Below, one piece after another: positions 1 through 10,110 of a stretch of DNA of 64,000 nucleotides. Within the stretch, counting starts at the first letter, position 1. Every line of letters starts with the position of its first letter. The stretch spans positions 8,435,501 through 8,499,500 of the forward strand of contig NC_135362.1 of assembly GCF_051622035.1 (NCBI RefSeq), given 5' to 3'. The position numbers were made by a program, and so were the translations under genes. The stretch is from Arctopsyche grandis. Taxonomy: Eukaryota; Arthropoda; Insecta; Trichoptera; Hydropsychidae. Under the pieces are notes generated by a model that did no database searches, was not told the DNA's origin, and saw nothing but the letters and a program-made list of their open reading frames with translations.

Positions 1-469
1 GCAAATGAACGCGAAAGACGCAAGAAAATGGCTCAGACTATACATACAAGTACGTACATATATATTTGATACTTACATATATATTATACATGTGTGGCGC
101 TTTTGCCAAAGAGAGTTTTTCATTTGGAGAGCAGTGAACAAAGATTTTTCCATTTACTATGCAACGTTCAACAGTCATATTTCTTCTTGCCAGTATTTCA
201 TTTAATTAAGTGCCCGACCGGCTACGAGGTCCTTCTTTTCCCACGATCGCCTTTTTGCTCCATTTATTCTGCGGTCGAGATTGAACCGAGCCGAGCGATG
301 CAAGTGAATTTTTAATTCAATATTTTCCTTGCCGATAAATTTTTGATATTCTAAAATTATTATATACACTGCAGCAATTAATAACTATCACGATGAAAAA
401 TTTCATCTCCACGATTAGCATTTTCTCTATTAGTACTCAATATATAAGATTTTTGGTCGCTAATACATA

Positions 470-940
470 TCCCACTGCTTTTTACAAGGTATGCTAGGCT
501 TTGACGCACTATCTTCGAGAAGAATTATTGCCATTTCCAAATATTTCTTTGGAGTATTAAAGGGAAGAATCGACAACCCTTCGATTTTATTGGAATTTAA
601 ATTTTCGGCGCCTGAATACGGTAAGGCTTTGCGTCATCATTTACTTTTCCAACCTATTCCTGCGAAAACGTCTGCTTTCAATAACTCGTCTCTTGTAAAG
701 GTTATCTGGTTCCTTAATGTGATTGATGGGCATTTGGACCTGTTCAATTGTCAGTTGATGAGCTGGTTAGTTTCTTGAGACTCAACACGAGACTATCTGA
801 ATGAGATGAATGATTGAAATTTTTATTTTGATATTTTCTTTCTTTTGTTTTGTAAAACTAGTGTGACGCTTTGGGGCAACCTGTCAGGTCACACTGGCCA
901 TTTTATTGTTATTATTATTATAAATAAATAAATATGAATG
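470..940 (+). mobile_element. Truncated LINE: RT C-terminal fragment plus 3' hairpin and TAAA tail
   Basis: The open frame at 491-778 includes SRRIIAISKYFFGVLKGRID followed by NPSILLEFKFSAP. This is the pattern found near the C-terminus of non-LTR (Jockey/CR1-like) reverse-transcriptase proteins, where an RR..I/L..FF..L..G.ID.P.LL run is typical. About 80 bp after its stop comes a stem-loop at 858-897 (CTAGTGTGAC paired with GTCACACTGG), then a short spacer and an ATAAATAAATAAATATG tail. Everything upstream of about 470 is missing, so this is a dead 5'-truncated copy. It is a different subfamily from the LINE at 14141-15250, because the hairpin stem differs. Confidence 0.65.
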
Positions 941-3139
941 TATACGTATACAATTTCATTGTATCCATATTTGTATAAAACCATTTAAACAGAATTCATA
1001 ACAATTTGAATTTTAGCAATACATACTCATTACATCAATTTAATTACTATAATTTTTTGTCATCTGATTGTAATGTCAAAAATGTTGTAATTATCAAATA
1101 CAAATAGTGTATATCAGTTGTGTAATTGTTGTATAATTGTTGTGTGGTCATGAAGAAGGGTTTCCGTAAGGTAGTTTATTGTTGTTCTGCGGACGATCCA
1201 GCTCCGGATGAGGCACGGAACAAATCTACCGAATATATATCTCAATACAACGTCTCTACTCTCAGTACAAAGAGTTCATTGGTTGATGGGTCGCGAGACC
1301 TTATTGGCTGTTGTATACAGCTTGTTCATTCGTCAAGGCCTTTTTGGCACGATCGCGCGATAAGGTGATTAGTGATAGTAAACTAGTGGTCTACTAGAAC
1401 CAATTATCTAATTTCTACGTTACAATATTCTTTTTTACGAAATTTATAGATGCGCTTTAAAAAATTTAAGTATATAGAATGATTTTATTTATTTATTAAA
1501 ATTTATTACGGACATTCTAAAGTATTCGGGAATGATTTTAATTTATTTTACAAGTCGGCTTCGAGTTTGAAAAATGCGTTGTTTTCGTAGAAAACAAACG
1601 TTACGTATAAAATAACAAAAAGCACTCCGTTTATTCGTAATTGAAGAGGACGACTTGATTAACTTTTGATTGGTTTTGCAGGCCGTCCCTTTTTTACCCC
1701 CTTTTAAATATTTATTTACGCTCTTTTCTCGATCAATAAATAAATAAATTTAGGGAGTTTCATTGAAAGCAAAAGCCTCGTTCAATTCAACGATTCCTCG
1801 CCCACTTTTGCAACATACAGCAGAAAATTGACATTGCTTATATCATGGAGGACAGGTTTAATTGGAATTTTGATTGGCAGAGACGTTTGGTTTGTATCAT
1901 TGATTTAATAGTAATGTATATAAAAGGGGGGGGGGGATAATTCGCATCTGTTCGATTTCCAAGTTTGTTGCATCGTAAAAAAATAAAATATGAAAAGGCG
2001 ATAAAATATCCACTTTACTTGCTTTGCTCGAAAATCCTCCCCTACCCTGCTTCAATTCAGAAAATAGAAGGAAAAACCACCTCATACATTCGATTCGAAG
2101 GGAAAATAAGGCTGCGGTCTGGTTTTCCACGCTGATTAAAGCACGTATGGAATATAAGTTTTCGTTTCGGGGACAGAACAACCGGCCAAATCCATTAAGG
2201 AGGATTGAATACGATCGGTAAAAATCGAATAAAATAAAGTTCAACAAACGGTACTTAGAGAATGGCGATAAAAGTGCACGCGATTGTATAAGAGCTGAGC
2301 GAACTTGAATATATTTTTTCCAATTAATTATAACTTTATTCATCAAGATAATTTCCAATTAAGCGAGACGAATTTTTGGGTGGGTATTTTTGGGATTATC
2401 CTCCCCCCTTCTAGAAATTATCAAGTGATTTAATTAAACACTCCGGCCCCGTACGAAAAGAAGAAAGTTAGATTTCCATTCGTTGAACTTAATCTCGGGG
2501 CCGTTCATTTTCTCGCTAACATTTTAAAAAGTAATAATTCAATAAGATATGAACTCGCAAATACATATAATACCTATACCGTTCAAAGGTTTCATTATAT
2601 AATAATTTACTATACTTTTTTATCTGAATATGTGTATTTTTAGAGCGAAGGGATTTATACGTACACACATATACCTGAAATTCGTGTGTATTTATTAATA
2701 TGAACGGAAGTTGTGGCGTATAAAAATACGTGTATTTGAAGGTGAGACGATCCAATCTGAGGGAACATGATTGACCGGAAATGAGGCCGTCTCGTCTTTT
2801 CCAAGGGGAAAATTTTTCTTTTCAATTATGAACGTATTCAATGCGAAAAATCACATTGATTTTCATACACACGTGTACAACTCGCCAATCATCACGCTTT
2901 TTCTAGATACTATGTCATTAATATAAAATAGCTATTTAATATTCGAATGATGTGAATTGTATACTTTGAAGAATAATAAGGAGGGCTATTTAATTTTTTT
3001 TTTTTTTTTTAATATATACAAACATAATTGTTTAAATATGTACAAGTTCGATTACTTGTTTGTTATGTAAATTTGACATTTCAAAAGCGTTTTTTTATTT
3101 ATTTTTATATTATAATAGCAACGTATGTATAGCATATAA
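941..3139. other. No recognised feature
   Basis: AT-rich unique sequence lying downstream of the tetraspanin gene. There are short open frames, such as 1126-1368 on the plus strand and 1897-2358 on the minus strand, but their translations show no domain I recognise and they look like chance frames. A short G-run lies at about 1926-1936 and a T-run at about 2995-3010. Confidence 0.5.
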
Positions 3140-3300
3140 TTCTTCCGGACAAATTGGTCACGGGTTAATATCCCACCGGTTGCTGCTGGCCAGACATTAA
3201 ATCTGTGACTCCAGGTCGATCGTTTCATATCAAAGTTTGCCAATTTATCTGATTTTCATTGAAATGGTTCTAACAAATTGGCAACCTTTACCCATTTCTC
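3140..3300 (+). mobile_element. SINE fragment (body domain)
   Basis: It contains GTGACTCCAGGTCGATCGTT, then TTTGCCAATTTATCTGATTT and a GGTTCTAACAAATTGGCA block. These are the same ordered blocks as the SINE copies at 21061-21523, 25551-25960, 27740-28107 and 29226-29580. A degenerate B-box-like GGTCACGGGTTAATATCCC precedes them. The tail is not recognisable. Confidence 0.6.
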
Positions 3301-3723
3301 GTTAGATGGTCAGTTTTACATATACATACATACATACATATTTTATAACATTGTTTTAAGATAATTAAAAAATTACGCGTAGAATCAAAACATTACTTTA
3401 TTTAAAATAAAACATGTGTAAGCAAATTTTAAATACATATTTTTTTTAATACACATATACTAGACTGGGGTGGGGTGTCTTTAAAGGTTACCCTTTACAT
3501 TGGCCATAAAAAACATAAAAACATTTTGTATTAACATACACATAAGAAGAAAAAATAATAATAAAAAAAACAATACAATTTTACATTAAAAAATTTAAAA
3601 TTAAGAAATCAAAATTAAAAACTGCAAAATCGAAAATTATAAAACAAATAATATTGCTTAAATTGAACTGAAACTAAAAAAAAGCGGATAGATAGAACGT
3701 AGGTATGTATAATATTTTTTTAT

Positions 3724-3741
3724 TTTTATTCTTTTATTTTA
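3724..3741 (-). terminator. Candidate poly(A) signals of the tetraspanin gene
   Basis: On the minus strand, AATAAA-type hexamers cluster about 110-125 nt after the tetraspanin stop codon, seen on the plus strand as TTTATT/TTTTATTTTATTT. The spacing fits a short 3' UTR. The region is so AT-rich that such hexamers are common by chance, so a cDNA end would be needed to choose among them. Confidence 0.35.
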
Positions 3742-3848
3742 TTTAAAAAATTTATATATACTATGTTTTTAATTATAAACTCTTTAATTATAAACTATGG
3801 GATTGGCTTATAAAAATTAAAAATATAAATATATTTAGATCGTTATAT

Positions 3849-3935
3849 TTAACGGCCTGGCTTGTAACTTTGTACATCGTTTTCTTCTTTGCGCACAGCT
3901 TGAATTAAAATCATTGACATCACCGTATTTATAAC
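3849..3935 (-). CDS. Tetraspanin, last coding exon (end of TM4 and C-terminal tail)
   Basis: This exon follows an acceptor reading TTTTTTTCTAG and opens in the phase left by the exon at 6633-6818. It encodes 28 residues, VINTVMSMILIQAVRKEEND followed by VQSYKPGR, then TAA. The first half completes the fourth transmembrane helix begun in the previous exon. The charged RKEEND stretch is the short cytoplasmic tail usual for tetraspanins. Tetraspanins are four-pass membrane proteins that organise other membrane proteins into microdomains. The exon junction, reading frame and hydrophobicity agree with the two upstream exons, so the assignment is firm. The subfamily is less sure: a Tsp2A-like insect tetraspanin is my best guess from memory of the family, not a proven orthology. 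Confidence 0.9.
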   Translation of the reverse strand, partial: VINTVMSMILIQAVRKEENDVQSYKPGR

Positions 3936-4892
3936 CTAGAAAAAAAAGAAAAAAAAATTAATATCACACATGTAGAGCACATCTTATACAATATCATACA
4001 CGAATACAAAACATATACGGTAGAAGGAAACGACTGAAATGAACAATTGAATGAGAGGATGGGTTGGTTGGAGGGATGGGTATGGGGAAATGACAGGAAA
4101 TGAATACGATGATCGTGATATTAAAATGAATCCATATAAATTGAAAGCCTTTGAATTGAAATGAACATTTTCACATAGAGATGAAACGTTTGATGTCGGC
4201 CAGAACAATCTCATATTGTAAGTGCCGAATGTGTGTGTGTAATATGTGAACGGAATGACGACATACTCGTATACGTACATATGTACATATGTACGATATT
4301 ATTGTATTTAATATCCTGCAAAAAATACGATACCTTTTTTTCTGTATGTTGAATGAGGGAGAGAGTTCTGGTGATTTTTTAAATGAAATAATACAATGAA
4401 AACTCTTCCGTGTGATGAAATGAAATCAGAGAATATCGTACGACGAAAAATGAATTTTAATTAAATTCCAACATTTCTGATATTTTATTTGATACATGTA
4501 GAGTTTTAGATTTTATAATATCAATAAAGTTATTCAGTAATATGTTTATATGATATTTTGTATTTCTTTCTTTTCGAAAATATTTATAGTTTTAAAAGAT
4601 TTAGTTCAGTCATATTTCTAGTTAATGTCGCTAAAAATACAGACACTGAAAAGCATGTACTTGCATTATAAAAGTTCTCTGGCTTTCTTACGCTTAATAC
4701 AGTACAGGAAAGCTTTTAATCTATAGAAAAGTTATTTGAAAAAAGTTGATTTGTGTTCTTTATTAATTCACATGAAGTTTCAAAAAAAAATTTAGATAAA
4801 ATAATATGTTTGAAGAAAAACACGTACCCAATTTTGATTTAGGATTACGTATAAATTTGTTTGCAGACAATTTTCTAGCGATTTGTCTAGAA

Positions 4893-5400
4893 CAGTGGTC
4901 ACCAAGCTACGGCCCGCGAGAGATTTTCATCCGGCCCAAGGAAAAAATTAGCTTAATTTTAAAAAACTAATTAAACATTTTTAAGCTTATTAAAATTATT
5001 GACCTGATCGTGATCTTTATATAAGAAAAAAAAAGGTTAAATTCTTTCACAATTTCTATTGGGGTATGGTTTACAGGTAGTTAAGACCCAAATGAAATGC
5101 AAAAAATAATTTTACGTTTCTCTTTTGCTTGACGACAGTTTATCAATTTTTTTCCTTGTTCTGATAATTTGTCGAAAACTATACCAATTCAGAATCTTCC
5201 GATTGAAAACTGTATTCACAATATTAAATTATTACAGAAAGTGTTTGAAGATCGATATATAGATTTTAAGAGTAATTTAAAAGTGTTTCAATTTTTCCAA
5301 ATCCATTTGATATCTATATCAACATATTGAAGAAGATTTTCAATTAGAATTCATCGATCTTCAAGCGAATGTTGGTTTGAACTTATCATTTAAAATTAAA
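4893..5400 (+). mobile_element. Decayed, internally deleted hAT-type DNA transposon
   Basis: The left end reads CAGTGGTCACCAAGCTACGG, followed by CCCGCGAGAG and later CCGGCCCAAGG. This is the usual terminal motif of hAT elements of the ZBED/GTF2IRD2-like transposase group. At 5243-5375 the plus strand, read with one frameshift, gives FEDRYIDFKSNLKVFQFF and then EEDFQLEFIDLQANVG. These match the typical C-terminal hAT transposase motifs (F..R..DF......F..F.NPF and LQLELIDLQ). Stops and a frameshift break it, and most of the transposase is missing between the end and the C-terminal piece. The right end was not located. Confidence 0.6.
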
Positions 5401-5429
5401 CGTTAATTAAATTTAAGGCCAATTTTTGG

Positions 5430-6010
5430 TAGCACATACATATGCGAATATCCATAAGGAGACAAATCAATATTTACTAAGTTTAACCTACTAAATTCGA
5501 ATATAACAATGTTTTTTGTTGGTTTCCTCTCATCTATGAGATATAAGTGCTTAAAATACTTTTGGTTTTGCAATCTATAACTCAAAATTTAGTTCCAAAA
5601 ATGAGTACTGAAATCAATACTCAAATGTTTTTTTATAGTACTTGTGATTTTATTTATTTTATGATCACTTATGGTTAATTATGATTGATTATATAGCGAA
5701 TTTTAAAAGTCAAAAATATATTTTTTGTACACATTGTGGCCACTATTCATTGGGTTAGTTTTACATATCACTACGTTTAAAAGGATTGATTTCAACTGAA
5801 CGTACTAATTCTAGCGGTAAATGATTATGATCTGAAAACATCTGACTATTGATTCCAATTCTCACTTTAGGCACAACAATACTAGATTTTGATTTAAAGT
5901 CTCACATTTTTTTGAAACACTGATATCTCATAAACGAAATGAAACCTACAAAAATTATATTCGAATTAAGTGGGTCAAATTGAGCAAAACTTGATGAATT
6001 TCCGATAAAT
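5430..6010. repeat. Diverged inverted repeat pair (about 5430-5560 and 5900-6010)
   Basis: The plus-strand segment around 5465-5560 (ACTAAATTCGAATATAAC, GTTGGTTTCCTCTCATCTAT, GAGATATAAGTG) resembles the reverse complement of 5915-6000 (ACTTAATTCGAATATAATT, GTAGGTTTCATTTCGTTTAT, GAGATATCAGTG). The arms are clearly diverged. They may be two copies of one repeat in opposite orientation or the ends of an old foldback element. Confidence 0.5.
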
Positions 6011-6211
6011 ATAAAACGTGAATTTTTTTGTTCCTTAGTGTTATCAAAAATGAAGTTGAAAGATTCATCTTTGAATATATCTCTCTTAGAATCTGTTAAA
6101 TCATCTCTAGCCATGATAAATGCCATAGTCAGAATAGTGACCCAACTGTTAAATATTTGTCTGCTAACAAATATTTAATAGAATGTCCACATTACTTTAT
6201 GCAAATATTAA

Positions 6212-6252
6212 ACTAGTTGATACTCTTTGATACTCAAAGAGTATCAACTAGT
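6212..6252. repeat. Perfect 41-bp palindrome
   Basis: ACTAGTTGATACTCTTTGA is followed by TAC and then the exact reverse complement TCAAAGAGTATCAACTAGT. The arms are 19 bp without mismatch and the loop is 3 nt. It lies inside a tetraspanin intron. Confidence 0.95.
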
Positions 6253-6336
6253 ATCTCAAGTTGTTGTTATTTATAATCATATGCATTAAAATCATTTGAT
6301 ACCAATTTTATATTAATCATTACTAAATCATACTTT

Positions 6337-6622
6337 TGTATTTGCGGCTGGTTCTTACATGTACATATAAATATATGTAGTAGTGATGGCTATAGGTGCA
6401 AGACGTTCCCTACTTTATCTATTATTATTTGATATTTTTACTTTATCTGCTATTATTATAATGCTATTGTTGTTTATTATTATGTATAAATGTATTTTTT
6501 GTCTGTATATATATTATTTTTCTCATTTCTCTTTATTTTTTCGACCATTGTGGCGCATTAGGGACTCGTATAGTGCCACAATAGTTCAAGCTTAAACTTA
6601 AATAAATAAATAATAATAAAAA
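6337..6622 (+). mobile_element. LINE 3' end (same family as 14141-15250)
   Basis: It begins within TTTGCGGCTGGTTCTTACAT and includes GGTGCAAGACGTTCC, both shared with the minus-strand copy at 56741-57121. It ends with a stem-loop at 6544-6584 (CCATTGTGGC loop GCCACAATAG) and the tail TTAAATAAATAAATAATAAT. It is non-coding and 5' truncated. It is inserted antisense to the tetraspanin gene, with its tail stopping about 10 bp before the splice donor at 6632. Confidence 0.75.
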
Positions 6623-6632
6623 AAATACATAC

Positions 6633-6818
6633 ATGGAACAAACAAGCCACCATGACGATTCCAGCTAACCATCCCGACTTTTCTTCAAGATACCAAGTCA
6701 ATTCCTCAACACATCCGTAGAAGAAAGCATTTCCAGTGACAGTATCCCTACATTCAGCAGGTAATGGTTTTCGCAGGAACATATAATCAGTCGGACCATC
6801 GGCTCCACAGCATCCGAT
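6633..6818 (-). CDS. Tetraspanin exon: large extracellular loop and start of TM4
   Basis: This 186-nt, 62-codon exon lies between an acceptor (TTTTTTGGTTTCAG) and a donor (CAT|GTATGTA). It begins IGCCGADGPTDYMF, which is the diagnostic CCG motif of the tetraspanin large extracellular loop. Two more loop cysteines follow (PLPAEC and FFYGCVEE), giving the classic four-cysteine, two-disulphide pattern. It then runs through ELTWYLEEKSGW into the hydrophobic start of TM4 (LAGIVMVACLFH). Both boundaries are phase 0, matching its neighbours. One oddity is that the downstream intron starts only about 10 bp from the tail of an inserted LINE on the opposite strand. Confidence 0.95.
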
Positions 6819-7789
6819 CTGAAACCAAAAAAATAAAAAATCAAAACCTCAATAGTGACCACGGTTCAAATTAGACTTAATAAATATTAAAGGGCGCACA
6901 TAAATAACACTTTTCCAGGTCGCGGACCACACAACACGCCATCGGCATTTTTTTCTCTCGCTTTCCACGTTGTTTCTGTGTCGGCTATCATTTTGTTTAA
7001 CCGTGATTTATTCACGGGAGGATTAACAGGCCAACTAGCGAGCCCAGTTAGAGCGTCCGGCTTTAATTAATCATACGTTCGCAATATGCGAGAGGCTATT
7101 TTTAATGGCGAACTGGTCGATACCAATAAACGTCACTCAGTTAGCCAGTGAAACCCCCTTTTTGACCACCTTTCGATGGCCTATGTAGAGGCTTTTTAAT
7201 ATTTTAGCCGTATTATACACATGAAACGTATACATGTACATATATACAAATTTGTACGACGATAGTATCCGACACAAAATGTGCTAAATGATTAAATTTT
7301 TTTTTTGTGGAAGTGGTGTGTTTCCATAATATTCGTAGGGGAATTGAAAGTGTGGGTTGTATTCATTTTGTACGAATAGGGTGTTTAGGCGTAAAAAGGT
7401 GGTTAAATATTTAACGATTCGCGCTTAGTAATGGGTGATTTGTGAATCGATTTTTTGCTTATGAAATTACGATAAATTCCTTCTAATTAGTTTGTAGCAA
7501 ATTAGGTATACTATAAAATTTTAATTGGTGTTATAAATGTTGGTGAAATTCATAGAAATACTAGTTCATCAGTTGAAATCTCATGTGTTCAAAACCTGGC
7601 TGAATTAAAGAAAATTACCAAAATCATCCATATATGCATATCCTGTTATGATTTAAATCTTTTTTACTCTATAATAGAAAAATATTTGTTTTAAAAATGT
7701 ATGCTTAAACAGTTTTTTGATAGTGTTGCCATGCTTTCAATTAATTTGCATAAAATCATCTGGAATTTGCTAGTACTGTTTGGAATCCT

Positions 7790-8345
7790 TTATATCAAGT
7801 ATATGTATATTAATTTAGAATGTATAAATAAAAAAATTCATTCTTACTGCAATTCAAGATTTCTAGTAGTATCGTTTTATTTTCTTACAATCTAGGAGGA
7901 AAATTTATGAATTTCTTAAGCTTTTGAATTGTATAATTGATAGTCCTTATTTATTAAGTAAGATCCTATTCCAATGTCCAATTAGATCTCTCCCTAATTC
8001 TTCATTATTTCACATCAATTCTACAAATTATTTTTGTAATTCCTCTTTAATATACCGATAGATCTTGTTCTTCCTCCATAATATTGACCCTTATATTGTT
8101 CCTTTTTATTGGTTCTTTTTTTGCTTTAAATATCTGTTGTTTGATCATTTTTATTTGTAATGAATTTTTATTCGTAATGAAACATATGTATGTACATATT
8201 TCTCATATCTAGCATTATTTAATGCTTTCCTTCTTTGATTTTTTTATTTTTTCATTGTGGTTATTAATTTTTAGAGACTTTTTTGATGTAAATTTTTACA
8301 TGTACATAAGTTATATTGCTGTTTCAAAAATGAATAAATAAACAA
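7790..8345 (+). repeat. Dispersed repeat, also at 31750-32000
   Basis: Blocks such as CTAGGAGGAAAATTTATGA, a TTTTTTCATTGTGGTTATTA block and a TTGCTGTTTCAAAAATGAAT block occur in the same order near 31750-32000. The copy ends GAATAAATAAACAATGACC, which resembles a retroelement tail. No coding capacity was recognised. Confidence 0.45.
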
Positions 8346-8558
8346 TGACCATTATTGTAAAAAACGAGCATGCATTAAAACATTTGTAGTATTTCAAAAT
8401 AGTTCTTTCTAATAACTACAATACTCGCTAATGTTTATATTTTTGTATCGATTAAAAGAAAATGCGTATCATTATTATTTAAATTTCCATGTCTGTTATT
8501 AAAATACACCGTCCCACTTATAACGGAGAGTTTTTCCGTGTGGGTATTTTCGGAGGGA

Positions 8559-8575
8559 GGGGGGGGGGGGGGGGG
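8559..8575 (+). repeat. Poly(G) run of 17
   Basis: An uninterrupted run of 17 G, preceded by CGGAGGGA and followed by CGGGCG, in an otherwise AT-rich intron. It has the form of a G-quadruplex-prone tract. Confidence 0.9.
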
Positions 8576-9879
8576 CGGGCGAGTGAACAACGTAAAAAAA
8601 GCACGCAATCGTGATAAAGTGTTTAACATCACTCAAAATTTGTGGATATTTTTTTAATTAACAATGCTGTCAAAAAAGCAAATCAAAAACGTAACAAATC
8701 GAGCGAAATGAATTTCCCTCTTTTGTGAGTGAAACGCTTTTTATTTTTATTTTATTTCAACTGTATTGTGACGCGTGAAAGCTTATTCTGTGCACAGTGC
8801 CTGGTTGAAATGAAAATTCAAGAATTATTTTCACACATTTGGGAAACGAATGATAAATGGGTGGAAATTATTCAAAATTTTCGCGTGCTATAAAGGCGTC
8901 TCTCCCTTTTTTAATAAAACAAAAAATCTAAATTTCGCGAAAGCACACACATACGATGGAAACAATTAATCTAAGTCAACGTAACGCTTTATGGTTAAAT
9001 CAGAACCGGATGTAATATTGTTGAGTGAGATACTTTACAGGAAAACTTTCTATAGAGAAAATTTCCAAAAATAAACGTTTAACATTTACTCATTTGAAAA
9101 TCCTAATCCTAACACATCAGGATTAATTTAATATATACATACATGAACTATGTAAATAGGTAAAGTAGCATACAGTATGTACATAATATAATACATACAT
9201 ATAATAGAATAGCTCGTAGATTAAATCTATATAATATTTATTAGAGAACTGAGAGTCGATTACACTCTTTCAAACGAGTCCATACTAAAATCCTCGCCAA
9301 TCAACCCTTAACACCGTATTTATTTATTAGCATCGTTTCCAACCTGGCAACCGCAATAATTTGCGTAATATTTCGCAAAAACAGCTCTGGACCAGAACTC
9401 CACGGGGAAAATTGAAATTCCGATTTTTATTCTTTACACGAATCAGAGAGCAGCCGACGTTGTTAGTTTTAATTAAACTCGCATTTGCAACCGACCGGAC
9501 CGGTCGAACGAGATAAACAAGGGCTGTGCAAATTCAGGGGCGATCATCCCGGAGGCATGCACCACCACTGGTTGTGTCTGATTATACAAAAGGCACTGGT
9601 CAGGTGCATTTCAAATTCAATACGAAATCCGAGGCACATACATAAATACACGTAGTGCGGTTACGACACTACAGTACACTACATTAGCATAATGAATCGA
9701 CCGTTCAGTTTGCATATACAGTTTGGTTTGAAATTTAATACAAATTATTAATTTTAAACTACAGATTCCAGGAATTTCTACAATACACTCCGAGCCAACT
9801 CCTTCAATGAGAGGTTAATTTAAATTAAATTTGAGAGGGGTATTGGATCGGTTGTGATGCATTCGAATCGGTTCATTGT

Positions 9880-10110
9880 ATGTAGGTACGCCCCTGACAC
9901 GGACACCGCGCTATCGGGGAGTGTGCATGCTAATTTTCCGCACTCAAATTAGCACGCTCGAGTTTTCGCGCGGAAGTTTCCCGCTTTCCCGGATATAGGA
10001 GAAGGGACGCTTTTCCAGTTCACGTCTTCGAGTATCACTCGTCGACGGTTGCGAGGCGTAAAAGGTTATTCGAGTTGCGTTCCCGTGTGGTTTTCCCGGC
10101 GATGAATTAA
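9880..10110. other. GC-richer unique island in intron
   Basis: Base composition rises clearly against the surroundings, with CpG-containing stretches such as CGCTATCGGGGAG, CTCGAGTTTTCGCGCGG and ATCACTCGTCGACGGTTGCG. No open frame here matches a known protein and it is not repeated elsewhere in the window. It could be a conserved regulatory element or a promoter with a non-coding first exon. The sequence alone does not decide. Confidence 0.3.

Larger units (their letters stand above)
3936..6632 (-). other. Tetraspanin intron, 2.7 kb, between loop exon and last exon
   Basis: The donor is GTATGTA at the right end and the acceptor is TTTCTAG at the left end. It contains the hAT remnant at 4893-5400, an inverted repeat pair at 5430-6010, a perfect palindrome at 6212-6252 and a LINE 3' end at 6337-6622. 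The remainder is AT-rich unique sequence with no other feature I can support. Confidence 0.85.

Noticed and set aside
1897..2358. 153-codon minus-strand open frame
   Set aside because: It has no recognisable domain, its composition matches its surroundings, and a second frame lies on the other strand. Length alone is not convincing in this window.
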